This document shows positions 45,067 through 56,217 of a DNA stretch of 64,000 nt, one piece after another. Origin of the DNA: DAOTWA01 sp963702935 (GTDB lineage: Bacteria; Chloroflexota; Anaerolineae; Anaerolineales; Anaerolineaceae). The stretch lies in NCBI GenBank assembly GCA_963702935.1, contig OY969772.1, forward strand, positions 5,270,001 through 5,334,000, in the 5' to 3' direction. Every line of letters begins with the position of its first letter. Positions within the stretch are counted from its first letter, which is position 1. Under the pieces are notes generated by a model. The model saw only the letters and a program-made list of their open reading frames with translations, searched no databases and had not been told where the DNA came from. The translations under genes and the position numbers were made by a program.

Positions 45067-46230
45067 ATGGGAAGGCAATCTCTTAGAACCAGCGAAACCC
45101 CAACCATCCACGTCATTGCCAGCGGCGACCTGCACGTTACCGGTTGGGAGCAATCCGAGATCCAGACAGAAGGCAATCTAAACGTCGAACAACAGGGCGA
45201 TTCCGTTCGCATCCAATCCGGCGACGATGCCACCCTGTTCGTGCCCGCACGGGCCATTTTAGTCGTCGAAAACGTGGGCGGGGACGCCAGCCTGCAAAAG
45301 CTAGACGGAGAAGTCGAGGTCAAGCACGTGGGCGGCGACTTCCGGTTGAGCCAGTCCGGCGCGATCAGCGCCACGCGGGTAGGCGGCGACCTGGAGGCCA
45401 GCCAGCTCCACGGGATCTTGAAGGTAAGCCACGTGGGCGGCGACCTGCGCGCCAAAGACATGCAGGGAGTCTGCCTGGTCTCTACCGTCGGCGGCAACCT
45501 CGAGATGGAGAACGCCGCGCCGGGGCTCCAGGCCACCATCGGCGGAGATGCACACCTGAGCCTCGCTCCTCAGGCGCAACAGGAATATAGCCTGCGGGCC
45601 GGCGGAGACATCCTCTGCCACCTTGACCCGGCCGCCGACGCCGTGGTCGAGGTTCGCAGCGGGGGCGGAGACATCTTCCTGCGGCTGCCGGATCGCCAGG
45701 AGCACGTCGAGGCGCGCAATTACCACTTCACCCTGGGCAGCGGCGGCGCCAAGATCTCGCTCATGGCCGGCGGAGACGTGATCCTCACCGGCGAGAAATT
45801 CGACCAGGTGCACACCGGCAGCTTTTCCACCCCTTCCGCCGGCGGCCTATCCGGCCTGGGCGACCGGATTTCCTCTCAGGTGGAAGAGTCCTTGCGCGCG
45901 GCCGGGGTCGCCACCAGCGTCTCCCGGCGCACCGAGGAAACCCTGCGCCGCGCAGAAGAACGCGCCGCGCGGGCGGTAAAACGCGCCGAAGAGCACATCG
46001 ACCGCGTCGCCGGTCAGTGGGGCGCTCCCGGCCAACCGGCGCCAGAGCCTTCCCAGGCGGAGGCGGCCCCACAAGCGTCCTCCGCATCTGCCGAAGAGCT
46101 CGCCCCGGCGCACGAGCCCGTTTCAGAAGACGAGCGCCTGTCCGTCCTGCGCATGTTGCAGAATAAGAAGATCACCGTCGAAGAGGCCGAGCAATTATTG
46201 GAGGCCCTGGACGCGCAGGACGAGGAATAA
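45067..46230 (+). CDS. LiaX/YvlB-like protein: DUF4097-type beta-solenoid plus C-terminal SHOCT-like helix
   Basis: 387 residues from the ATG at 45067, with AAGGAGG upstream. Residues 10-250 form a repetitive beta structure with short repeats of the type VKHVGGDFRLSQSGAISATRVGGDLEAS, as in DUF4097 adhesin-like solenoids. A charged coiled-coil (about 275-315, ETLRRAEERAARAVKRAEEHI) follows. The C-terminal RLSVLRMLQNKKITVEEAEQLLEAL is the SHOCT-like helix pair seen in LiaX/YvlB. No signal peptide or transmembrane segment is obvious. Homologues sense envelope stress by antimicrobial peptides. The next gene repeats the same helical domain at its start, suggesting interaction. Confidence 0.8.
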   Translation: MGRQSLRTSETPTIHVIASGDLHVTGWEQSEIQTEGNLNVEQQGDSVRIQSGDDATLFVPARAILVVENVGGDASLQKLDGEVEVKHVGGDFRLSQSGAISATRVGGDLEASQLHGILKVSHVGGDLRAKDMQGVCLVSTVGGNLEMENAAPGLQATIGGDAHLSLAPQAQQEYSLRAGGDILCHLDPAADAVVEVRSGGGDIFLRLPDRQEHVEARNYHFTLGSGGAKISLMAGGDVILTGEKFDQVHTGSFSTPSAGGLSGLGDRISSQVEESLRAAGVATSVSRRTEETLRRAEERAARAVKRAEEHIDRVAGQWGAPGQPAPEPSQAEAAPQASSASAEELAPAHEPVSEDERLSVLRMLQNKKITVEEAEQLLEALDAQDEE

Positions 46231-46258
46231 AATCCCCCTGCGGGAAACGAGGCCGGGT

Positions 46259-46927
46259 ATGTCTACACGGGAAGAGCGCACACAAATCCTGCAAATGATC
46301 GAAAAGGGCATCCTTTCCCCGCCGGAAGGGCTGCGCCTCCTGCGCGCGCTTTCGACGCGCCCGGAGGGCAACGAGGCCGCGCCGGAAGCGGGCAGCCTCA
46401 CATCCGGTTCGGGAGAAGGCCAACCGGCCGTCGAATTCCGCTCGCCCCCGCCGGCCTCCGCAGATGCACAGGGAAAGACCCTTCCGGAGTTCCGCAACTG
46501 GAAACGCTGGTGGAGCATCCCCCTGGGGATCGGCGTGGTGATCACCCTCCTGGGGGCCAGTCTGATGTTCCTCGCCTTGCAGAAATCCGGCTACGGCTTC
46601 TGGTTTTACTGCTCGTGGCTGCCGTTTCTGCTGGGGATAGCCGTGATCGTGCTGGCCTGGGCCAGCCGCAGCGCTCCCTGGCTGCACGTGCGCGTGCACC
46701 GGAAACCGGGTGAAAGCCTGGGCACGATCCTGTTCAGCATCCCCCTGCCTTTACGCCCCGCGGCCTGGTTCCTGCGCAATTTCGGCAGCTTGATCCCGGA
46801 TTTAAAAGGCACCCAGGTCGACGAGCTGATCCTCGCCCTGGAGAGCTCCGTTCAGGAGGGCGCGCCGGTCTACGTGAACGTGGACGAGGGCGAGGACGGC
46901 GAGCAGGTAGAAGTCTTCATCGGCTGA
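46259..46927 (+). CDS. Two-helix membrane protein with N-terminal SHOCT-like domain
   Basis: 222 residues. Residues 1-30 (REERTQILQMIEKGILSPPEGLRLLRAL) repeat the SHOCT-like pattern that ends the preceding LiaX-like protein. A Ser/Pro-rich linker is followed by two transmembrane helices (about 85-105 and 115-137), then a soluble C-terminal domain ending in VYVNVDEGEDGEQVEVFIG. The gap to the previous gene is 28 bases. The pair probably forms an envelope-stress sensing or anchoring unit. Confidence 0.72.
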   Translation: MSTREERTQILQMIEKGILSPPEGLRLLRALSTRPEGNEAAPEAGSLTSGSGEGQPAVEFRSPPPASADAQGKTLPEFRNWKRWWSIPLGIGVVITLLGASLMFLALQKSGYGFWFYCSWLPFLLGIAVIVLAWASRSAPWLHVRVHRKPGESLGTILFSIPLPLRPAAWFLRNFGSLIPDLKGTQVDELILALESSVQEGAPVYVNVDEGEDGEQVEVFIG

Positions 46928-46991
46928 CCTGCTCCGCCCCCCTTGGCCCAGGCCGCCTGCTTTTCCGGCCAGGTCGTGCTGAACGAAAAGG

Positions 46992-47039
46992 AGCATCCCG
47001 TTGCTGGCCGGAATCTCACCTGCCTGGCAACGGGATGCT
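46992..47039. terminator. Strong hairpin between convergent genes
   Basis: AGCATCCCGTTGC (46992-47004) pairs perfectly with GCAACGGGATGCT (47027-47039) around a 22-base loop. It lacks a clear T-run but separates convergent units. Confidence 0.65.
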
Positions 47040-47092
47040 TGATCCAACGCTCCGCTCGCCCTCACGCCGAAGACGGACAAATTCGAGAAAGT

Positions 47093-48584
47093 CTATTGGG
47101 TGGGGGTATTGAAATAGTTATAGATCGCCGTGGAAAGCTGCGCCGCCATTTCATTGGCCGGATCGAACAGAAGCTGCACCGGGTGGTGCATGTAGAGGGT
47201 GACGACGTAGTTGCCGCCGGGAGAATAAACGATGCCGGCGTCGCCCATGGTGTGGATCAAGCCATCGCTCTCCGTGATCCAGCCGTGCTTGTGCGCGAAC
47301 TTCGTGCCATCCGGCAGGCCGGCTTGCAGCAAGACGCCGATGTGGTCGCCTAGCATGTAATTGACCACCAACTGGCATTTGGACTGATCGAACTGGTCCC
47401 CGAAGGCCGCGACCAACGTGCCGCCGCCGGTTTCCGCGCACTGGTAGATGTCCGAGAGCAGCATGCCCATATCCGCGGCCGTGGTCTGGTTGTACACATC
47501 CGGCCCGGTATTGATGTCCGTGCGCTGGTTAGCGGGGGTATTAAAGCGGTCGAGCAACGGCGCGCCGTCGTAGAAGAAGCCGGCCCAGAAGGTGTTTTGC
47601 AGGCCGAGGGTCTGCATGTCCTTGCTCACGTCGAGCGGCCCGCGGTTGGGATCGATCACCGTCTGGACGACGCGGTCGGTGGCGGCATTGTCGGACTCCC
47701 CAAAGACCAGCCCCAGCAACTGGGCCACCTCATCCGGAGGCGGAATTCGAGACGCGCCGCATGACCGAAACCAGGATGGGAATTTTAATGGTGCTGGCGG
47801 CTGTAAAAGCGATGTCCGGATCTACCGAAGGATTTTTCCCGCCTTCGTAAGCGAAATGCAGCTCCTGATAGGTCTGCAAATCCTGGATATAAATATCGAC
47901 CAGTCCATCGAATTTATCCATGTCCACGATCTGCTGAAGCAGGATCTGCAAATTTTGCAGGGAAGGCCGCAGGGCCGTGGTCTTATTAATGGACAGATTG
48001 ACCACTCGCGCCGTGGGGGAATTCAAAGCGCCTTTGATCAGCGTCATCGCCCGGTCGATGTCCAGCGTGGAGCCGGACTGCCCGGCCTGGAAAGATACGC
48101 TCCCGGGAACCGGCATGGCTGCCGAGGGAGGCTGATCGTAGCGCGCAGAGATCTCGGTCTGCAGGTAGCTGCGCAGCCGATCGTCCGAGATCGTGCTCGC
48201 CAGGGGCACTTCGGTGGGGGTCTCCTCACGGTTCCAGAGGTGATTCCAGAAACCAACCCAGAAGGATTGGTCGGTGCGCTGTACGTCTGCCGCAGTGAGC
48301 ATGCTTTCCAGATCCAGCTCGAAGCCGACCGTGGAAGGCTTGATCTGGATAACAGCATTCCCATAATGGACTTCTACGGGGAGAGCGTAATACTGCGACA
48401 CGCGTTCAGCGGCTTGCTGGTGATCCAACCCTCCCACCGGCACGCCGGCAATCTTCTGTCCATTCGGGAAAGTTGCCCGAACGCGGCTGAAGCTGACCAA
48501 TTGAAGGGTGACCAGGATCACCGCAGCAAAGATGAAAAACAGGGATACCCAACGCAGAGTAGAGAAAGAACTTCTTATCTTCAC
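47093..48584 (-). CDS. VanW/YoaR-like domain fused to a beta-lactamase-fold serine hydrolase (one frameshift)
   Basis: A composite of about 496 residues. An N-terminal transmembrane helix (about 13-33) precedes a PG-binding_4/YoaR-like region (VRATFPNGQKIAGVPVGGLDHQQAAERV). The catalytic part has SxxK in AASTIKIPIL, SDN in GESDNAATD and KHG in FAHKHGWI in place of KTG. The frame breaks near 47744: an extra base between MRRVSN and PPPDEVAQLL. It is probably a membrane-bound penicillin-recognising hydrolase of the wall. Whether it confers beta-lactam resistance is unknown; the motif order fits class A beta-lactamase2 proteins. Confidence 0.78.
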
Positions 48585-48739
48585 TTGACCTCTTCAGACG
48601 CATGGGGGCGTCTAAAGCCCAATTCTACCAGATTTTGAGCAAGTTCGATGGAGGAAGGGTGAATTGACAGCTTGCCCTGCAAGCTTTATACTTGGCGCTG
48701 TAGAAATCCCTTACAGGAAGCTCTTTTAGGAGGCCAATT

Positions 48740-49810
48740 TTGAAGAAAGCATTGATCACCGGCATTACCGGCCAGGACGGCTCTTACCTGGCGGAATTAC
48801 TCCTGTCCAGGGGTTATGAAGTGCACGGGCTGATCCGCCGCGCCAGCACTTTCAACACCCGCCGCATCGACCACCTGTACCACGACCCGCACGGAAACGG
48901 CGAGAAGGTGCATCTCTATCTGCACTACGGCGACGTCGCCAGCCCGGACAGTCTTCTGGACGTGATCTACAACGTGCGCCCCGAGGAAATCTATCACCTG
49001 GCAGCGCAGAGCCACGTGCGCGTCAGCTTCGACATGCCTGAATACACCGGAGACGTGACCGGCCTGGGCACCATCCGCATCCTGGAAGCCGTGCGCAAGA
49101 GCGGCGCCCAGACGCGCTTCTATCAGGCCTCCTCCAGCGAGATGTTCGGCGGCGCGCGCCCGCCGCAGAACGAGGCCACGCCCTTCGAGCCACGCAGCCC
49201 GTACGCCGCCGCCAAAGTCTATTCTTATTGGGTAACGCGCAACTACCGCGAGGGCTATAACCTGTTCGCCTGCAACGGCATCCTCTTCAACCACGAATCG
49301 CCCCGCCGTGGCGAGACCTTCGTCACGCGCAAGATCACGCGCGCGCTGGCCGCCATCCTTGCCGGCCAACAAAAGTACATCTACCTGGGCAATCTGGATG
49401 CCAAACGCGACTGGGGCTACGCCCCTGAATACGTAGAGGTTATGTGGAGCATCCTCCAGCAAGAGCAGCCCGACGATTACGTCATCGGGACGGGAGAAGC
49501 GCATTCCGTGCGCGAATTCCTGCAGGAAGCCTTCGGTTACGTGGGCCTGAACTGGGAAGAATACGTGCGCATCGATCCGCGTTATTTCCGTCCTACCGAG
49601 GTAGACTACTTGATGGCCGACCCCAGCCGGTCGCGCAAGCTGTTGAGCTGGCAGCCCCGGGTGCGTTTCAAAGAATTGGTGCGCATCATGGTCGACGCCG
49701 ACCTGGAGCTGGCCGGACTGGACTGCCCGGGCGAGGGCAAGCACGTCCTCGCCGAGCGCTTCGCCGACTGGCATTTCTGGGAAGACCAGGTCATCTCGAT
49801 GGAAAGATAG
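48740..49810 (+). CDS. gmd: GDP-mannose 4,6-dehydratase
   Basis: 356 residues with a TTG start and TAGGAGG upstream. Short-chain dehydrogenase fold with the NADP loop TGITGQDGSYLAE, catalytic SSSEMFG (Ser/Glu) and YAAAK (Tyr-x3-Lys), plus HESPRRGETFVTRKI. It makes GDP-4-keto-6-deoxymannose, the precursor of deoxyhexoses such as fucose and rhamnose in surface glycans. A phosphatase gene follows after 69 bases. Confidence 0.95.
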   Translation: MKKALITGITGQDGSYLAELLLSRGYEVHGLIRRASTFNTRRIDHLYHDPHGNGEKVHLYLHYGDVASPDSLLDVIYNVRPEEIYHLAAQSHVRVSFDMPEYTGDVTGLGTIRILEAVRKSGAQTRFYQASSSEMFGGARPPQNEATPFEPRSPYAAAKVYSYWVTRNYREGYNLFACNGILFNHESPRRGETFVTRKITRALAAILAGQQKYIYLGNLDAKRDWGYAPEYVEVMWSILQQEQPDDYVIGTGEAHSVREFLQEAFGYVGLNWEEYVRIDPRYFRPTEVDYLMADPSRSRKLLSWQPRVRFKELVRIMVDADLELAGLDCPGEGKHVLAERFADWHFWEDQVISMER

Positions 49811-49879
49811 ATGGCCCAGTCTCAAACCAGCCAACCCACCCATAAGGTATTCCTGAGGGACATGGAAAGGGGAGGGCCA

Positions 49880-50329
49880 ATGCCGTCCGTCCTGTTTATC
49901 TGCACGGCCAATATCTGCCGCTCTCCCATGGCCATGGCTCTGTTCCGCAACCTGGCCGGGAACGACTGGCTCATCGAGTCGGCCGGCACCTGGGCGGCGG
50001 AAGGCCAGCCCGCTGCCGAGGGCGCCGCGGCGGAGATGGCCGCCCGCGGGCTGGACTTGAGCACCCATCGCTCGCGCTGCGTCAGCCGCGAGCTGATCCA
50101 GCCCTTCAACCTGATCCTGACCATGGAGCGCGGACATAAAGAAGCTCTGCAAGTGGAGTTCTCGGAGATGGCCGAGCGCGTCTTTCTGCTCAGTGAGATG
50201 AGCGGCAAGCTCAAGGAGGTAGACGACCCCTATGGGGGAACTGCCCAGGATTACCAGGTAGCCGCCCAAACTATCGAGGACTTTCTGGTGAACGGTTCCG
50301 AGCGCATCAAGACCCTGGCCCAGGATTAG
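49880..50329 (+). CDS. Low-molecular-weight protein-tyrosine phosphatase
   Basis: 149 residues from the ATG at 49880, chosen because GGGGAGGG lies 4 bases upstream; a longer in-frame start exists. The P-loop CTANICRSP (Cys-x5-Arg) is at residues 8-16, and the general acid Asp is in DDPYG near residue 116. Such enzymes dephosphorylate bacterial tyrosine kinases in capsule synthesis, which fits the neighbouring gmd gene. Arsenate-reductase function is the alternative. Confidence 0.9.
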   Translation: MPSVLFICTANICRSPMAMALFRNLAGNDWLIESAGTWAAEGQPAAEGAAAEMAARGLDLSTHRSRCVSRELIQPFNLILTMERGHKEALQVEFSEMAERVFLLSEMSGKLKEVDDPYGGTAQDYQVAAQTIEDFLVNGSERIKTLAQD

Positions 50330-50495
50330 GGGGCGAGATTAGAAAGTAGAGAGTAGAGAACAGAAATCAGTGCCCAGTGGGCAGCAGGCAGGAGGGAGGC
50401 CTGGTAAAACTAGAGGAGGAGTTCAAGCGCGAAGCCCGTCAGGATTACACAAGTCAATGCTCCTCGTACGCCACCAGGCTTTCTCAAAGTCAAAT

Positions 50496-50599
50496 TATGT
50501 CATTGCTTCACCCCGGTGTCCTTTCCGGGGTGAAGCAATCTGAGGGCCGGCGTTGGGATTGCTTCGACCGGCACAGAACGCCGGTCTCGCAATGACATA
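50496..50599. repeat. 104-bp MITE-like palindromic element
   Basis: Outer inverted repeats TATGTCATTGC (50496-50506) and GCAATGACATA (50589-50599) enclose a perfect 15-bp hairpin, ATTGCTTCACCCCGG (50502-50516) with 50525-50539. A second hairpin pairs CCGGCGTT (50547-50554) with AACGCCGG (50577-50584). The words 'tcattgc...gaagcaat' resemble a repeat family widespread in several phyla. It is non-coding. Confidence 0.75.
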
Positions 50600-50642
50600 T
50601 TCGAGAAGGCCATGTCCCTGCTCCCTGGTCGCCTGATCCCTT

Positions 50643-50681
50643 ATGGCCTGATCGCCTGTTTCCTCATGGCCTGATCGCCTG
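50643..50681. repeat. Two 16-bp direct repeats beside the insertion site
   Basis: ATGGCCTGATCGCCTG occurs at 50643-50658 and again at 50666-50681; partial copies precede. The right copy overlaps the IS target duplication at 50679-50686. Confidence 0.7.
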
Positions 50682-52135
50682 GTCTTGGGTGCATCCCAGA
50701 AACGTGGAGGAAGTGAGATAATAGGACAGTAATACTCCTAATAGAGGTTGCTGTCATGAAGAAAACCCGAGCACAAAGGCAAACGGAATTAAAGGCGAAA
50801 GCCGATGAAATCATCGAGCAATTGCTGAATTGGACAGACGAGAACCAAAAGCCCAGCTTGACGCAAATCGAGGATATCGTTTTGAAATTGCGCGGTGAAC
50901 TTGGTCAGGCGATGATTGAGAATGTGGTCAGTGGGCAAGAAGCGGTGCAACCAGTGGAAGAGATACGCTGTAGCCAGTGTGGGCGAGCAATGCAGAACAA
51001 AGGGAAGCGCGAGAGGCAGATGGAAACTCGAGCGGGAGAAGTTGAGCTCAGCCGGGGATATTACACCTGTCCGGAATGTGGAGGCAGGATTTTTCCCCCT
51101 GGATGAACAACTCGGGCTACAAGACAAGCATATGAGTGAGGGGGTGGGGAAATTAGTGGTTTGGCTGAGTGGGATGATGCCATTTGAGCGGGTAGAGCAG
51201 GTGTTGGAGCAAGTGGGACAGCTGCATGTATCGCGCAATAGTGCTTGGCGCGAGGCCAACCGCTGGGGGGAAGGATTACGTCAGGCAGAAATGGCTGAAG
51301 CCGAGCAAGCAGGGCAGGTGGAAATGCGGGGAGGGGTCGTTCCAGGAGAAAGCCTGCGCTCTGAACGCCTGGGGGTGAGTTTGGATGGGTTCATGATCAA
51401 TGTACGCGAAGAAGGCTGGAAAGAAGTGAAGGCCGGGAGTGTCTTTCGGGTAGAGAAAAGGGGGAAAATGGACGAAATCACCCAAGAGGAACTGGAAGTG
51501 GGTCAAGCCGTCGAGAATAGTTATGTGGCTTACCTGGGTGGGCCGGAGGTGTTTGGGGAGAAGTTGTGGGCAGAAGCCAGAAGAAGACGCTGGACAACGG
51601 CAGGCGATACCCAGGTGGTAGCTGATGGAGCGGTTTGGATCTGGAATTTAGCCTCCGACCACTTTTATGATAGTGTTCAGGTGGTCGATTGGTCCCATGC
51701 GAAATCTCACCTGGCGCATGCCGCCCAGTTGCTATATGGTGAAGGAACCAACCTGGCGCAGCGTTGGCTCAATGACCAGGAAACCCGTTTGTATCAAGGC
51801 CAAGCTGAAGATATAGCAGCCACGATCCGGGATTCGGCCAACAAAGACGCAGCCAACGCAGCGGAGTTACTCACGGAAGCAGGCTATTTTGAGAGCAATA
51901 AGAGACGCATGGAATATCTGGACCGGCGTATGGAAGGGTGGGTCATTGGAAGCGGCATGATCGAAAGTGGGGCCAAACAATACCAGGCTCGTTTCAAAGG
52001 GCCAGGAATGCAATGGAGCCGAAAGGGAGCAGAAAGATTATTACCGGTACGAACGGCTATTTTGAGTAACCGTTTTGATGAACTGTGGCATCGTGTTTAC
52101 TACTCGCCAAATAATTGAGATGCACCCCTGGTCTT
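50679..52135 (+). mobile_element. ISKra4-type insertion sequence with 8-bp target duplication
   Basis: The element spans 50687-52127 (about 1441 bp). Imperfect terminal repeats are GGGTGCATCCCA (50687-50698) and, on the other strand at the right end, GGGTGCATCTCA (complement 52116-52127). The 8 bases CTGGTCTT are duplicated exactly on both sides (50679-50686 and 52128-52135), proving insertion and both ends. It carries one transposase gene split by a frameshift site, and its G+C is visibly lower than the host's, so it is probably a recent arrival. Confidence 0.92.
50756..52118 (+). CDS. ISKra4-family transposase, two frames joined by a +1 shift
   Basis: About 453 residues if joined. The first frame (50756-51106) ends with a Cys-rich segment, CSQCGRAM and later CPECGGR. 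The second frame continues PLDEQLGLQDKHMSEGVGK to 52118. The joint is T5C5 (51090-51099), where the first frame stops two codons later at TGA 51104-51106; skipping one C restores the protein. The DDE-type catalytic parts are SLDGFMINV, VVADGAVWIW, VVDWSHAKSHL and GSGMIESGAKQYQARFKG. The family is my recognition. A programmed +1 shift or a sequence error are both possible. Confidence 0.85.
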
Positions 52136-52142
52136 CCACCAT

Positions 52143-52171
52143 TTGACACTCCCCTCCAAAGGCGTTATAAT
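52143..52171 (+). promoter_or_regulatory. Consensus promoter of the valS leader
   Basis: TTGACA (52143-52148), exactly 17 bases, TATAAT (52166-52171): a perfect sigma70-type promoter. It starts only 7 bases after the IS target duplication, so the insertion removed whatever upstream DNA used to adjoin the -35 region. Confidence 0.92.
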
Positions 52172-52199
52172 TTTGTTCAACAATCGAATGAAGTCTTTC

Positions 52200-52456
52200 C
52201 AGGAGGAGTAAGCGGCCTGAGCACTGGCAGAGAAGGAGCGCCGCAGGCTGAGAGCCTCCGCAGCAGCAAGCCGCCGAAGTCGCCTGGATCAACCGCCGCA
52301 GAAATCCCCGCCTGGGGAGAGTAGACCGGCGCGGGTAAGCCCGTTACAGCGCGGCCCTGACGCCGGTCAGGGCAACGAGCGCGCCAGACTCCCGGCGAAT
52401 TGAGGTGGTACCGCGGAAGGTTTCTCCTTTCGTCCTCTGGGACGAAAGGATTTTTT
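52200..52456 (+). ncRNA. T-box riboswitch, valine-specific, controlling valS
   Basis: Stem I begins with AGGAGGAGTAAGCGG (52201-52215). The specifier context GAA-GTC-GCC places GTC (valine) at 52279-52281. The T-box AGGTGGTACCGCGGAAG lies at 52403-52419 and is followed by the terminator CCTTTCGTCC (52426-52435) with 52440-52449 and T6 at 52451-52456. Uncharged tRNA-Val should promote read-through into valS. Confidence 0.95.
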
Positions 52457-52492
52457 GTTTAATACCCGTACTCATCCGGACTGGAGGTTCTT

Positions 52493-55200
<2,708 letters not shown>

Positions 55201-55204
55201 GGAA

Positions 55205-55274
55205 GAAAGAGACTCACGCAAAGGCGCGGAGACGCAAAGGTTTTTAACCAGGGGGCGGGATGTGAATCCCGCCC
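55205..55274. repeat. Intergenic repeat: cgcaaaggcgcggagacgcaaag word plus 9-bp hairpin
   Basis: A 'gcaaaggcgcggagacgcaaag' stretch (55218-55239) precedes GGGCGGGAT (55253-55261) / ATCCCGCCC (55266-55274). The hairpin lies between the convergent valS and YdcF genes and can terminate on either strand, although a T-run is lacking. Confidence 0.6.
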
Positions 55275-55276
55275 TA

Positions 55277-55909
55277 CTAATTTCCTTTCACTCCCAGCAA
55301 GAAGGCGGCGAGCTTGGTGTATTCGCTGAAAGTGACCCGCCAGCCCTCGGCGCTCAGCCACCAGGTGGAAGAGCGGTACCAGTACGAGCGCACCGAGCGG
55401 ACGATGATCTGGATGTGTGTGCCGCGAAACACTTCCCCGTACACCAGGCGCGTGCGCAGGGTATGATAAGGGTCGGTCACGATGATGCAGGAATCGATCC
55501 CGCCGCGCTCTTCCAGCAGATCGCGCACCGCCACAGCTTCCGTATAGGTACTGTCCGCGTTGCTCTGGGTCTCAACGATGCCGTCCGACGGCACGCCCAG
55601 GGCCAGCACGTCCTTGCGCAGGGTCTGCGTAGAAGCCGTACCCAGGCCGGGCGCCACTTCCCCCGTTCTGGTCAGGACGAACAGGCCGGCATAGCCGTCC
55701 TTGTAGAGACGCACGGCCTCCTCCACCCGGGCCTGGTCGCCCCCGCTCAACAATACCAACGCGTCTGCCCGGCGCAGCGGGTCGCCGACGATTAAGATCG
55801 ATCCGGCCAGGGTCAGGGAGGCGTAACAGCCCATCAGCAGCACCAGGAGCAACAGCCCTACCAGGAGCGCCCGGCTGCACGCGCCACGAGCTTTTGTTTT
55901 CGTAGACAT
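55277..55909 (-). CDS. YdcF/DUF218-family membrane protein
   Basis: 210 residues from the ATG at 55909. One N-terminal transmembrane helix (about 14-34) is followed by the DUF218 core: ADALVLLSGGDQARVEEAVRLY, then SNADSTYTEAVAVRDLL and IIVTDPYHTLRTRLVY. The family (ElyC/SanA/YdcF) is tied to envelope glycan or peptidoglycan precursor metabolism. The biochemical role is unknown. It is convergent with valS and stands alone. Confidence 0.85.
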   Translation of the reverse strand: MSTKTKARGACSRALLVGLLLLVLLMGCYASLTLAGSILIVGDPLRRADALVLLSGGDQARVEEAVRLYKDGYAGLFVLTRTGEVAPGLGTASTQTLRKDVLALGVPSDGIVETQSNADSTYTEAVAVRDLLEERGGIDSCIIVTDPYHTLRTRLVYGEVFRGTHIQIIVRSVRSYWYRSSTWWLSAEGWRVTFSEYTKLAAFLLGVKGN

Positions 55910-55954
55910 GCGCCTATTGTAACAAAGGCTTAAGGGGAGAGATGCTAAAGATTT

Positions 55955-56130
55955 CAACCACGAAGAGCACGAAGGGCGCCAAGGAAGCACAAAGTTTTAG
56001 AAGGGGAATCTAAAAAACTTCGTGGTCTTGGTATTCATTGTGGTTTAAAGCTTTCACTTGTCCCAATCACAACCTGGCGTTTAATGGATAAACTTGGCGG
56101 TCTTTGCGCCTTTGCGTGAGAATCAGCCTG
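55955..56130. repeat. Intergenic 'cacgaag' repeat region in the 308-base spacer before sigma
   Basis: The spacer 55910-56217 holds 'aaccacgaagagcacgaagggcgcc' (about 55957-55981), an 'aaaaaacttcgtggt' complementary part (56012-56026) and 'ggcggtctttgcgcctttgcgtgag' (56096-56120), the pattern of dispersed intergenic repeats known in many bacteria. No coding frame is convincing. Confidence 0.55.
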
Positions 56131-56217
56131 CACCCAGGTGCTTGAAATTCTCATTTTGACTCGCTACCATGAAGAGGCAATGAGAACTGTCACATTTTGC
56201 CTGCGAGCGGTGTATCT

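Noticed and set aside
48797..50269. Long open frame of about 490 codons on the minus strand across gmd
   Set aside because: It is the mirror of a high-G+C plus-strand gene; the composition is His/Gly/Val-rich and there is no family motif, whereas gmd is unambiguous.
50496..50599. CRISPR-like repeat
   Set aside because: There are only nested palindromes and no regularly spaced repeat-spacer units anywhere in the window.
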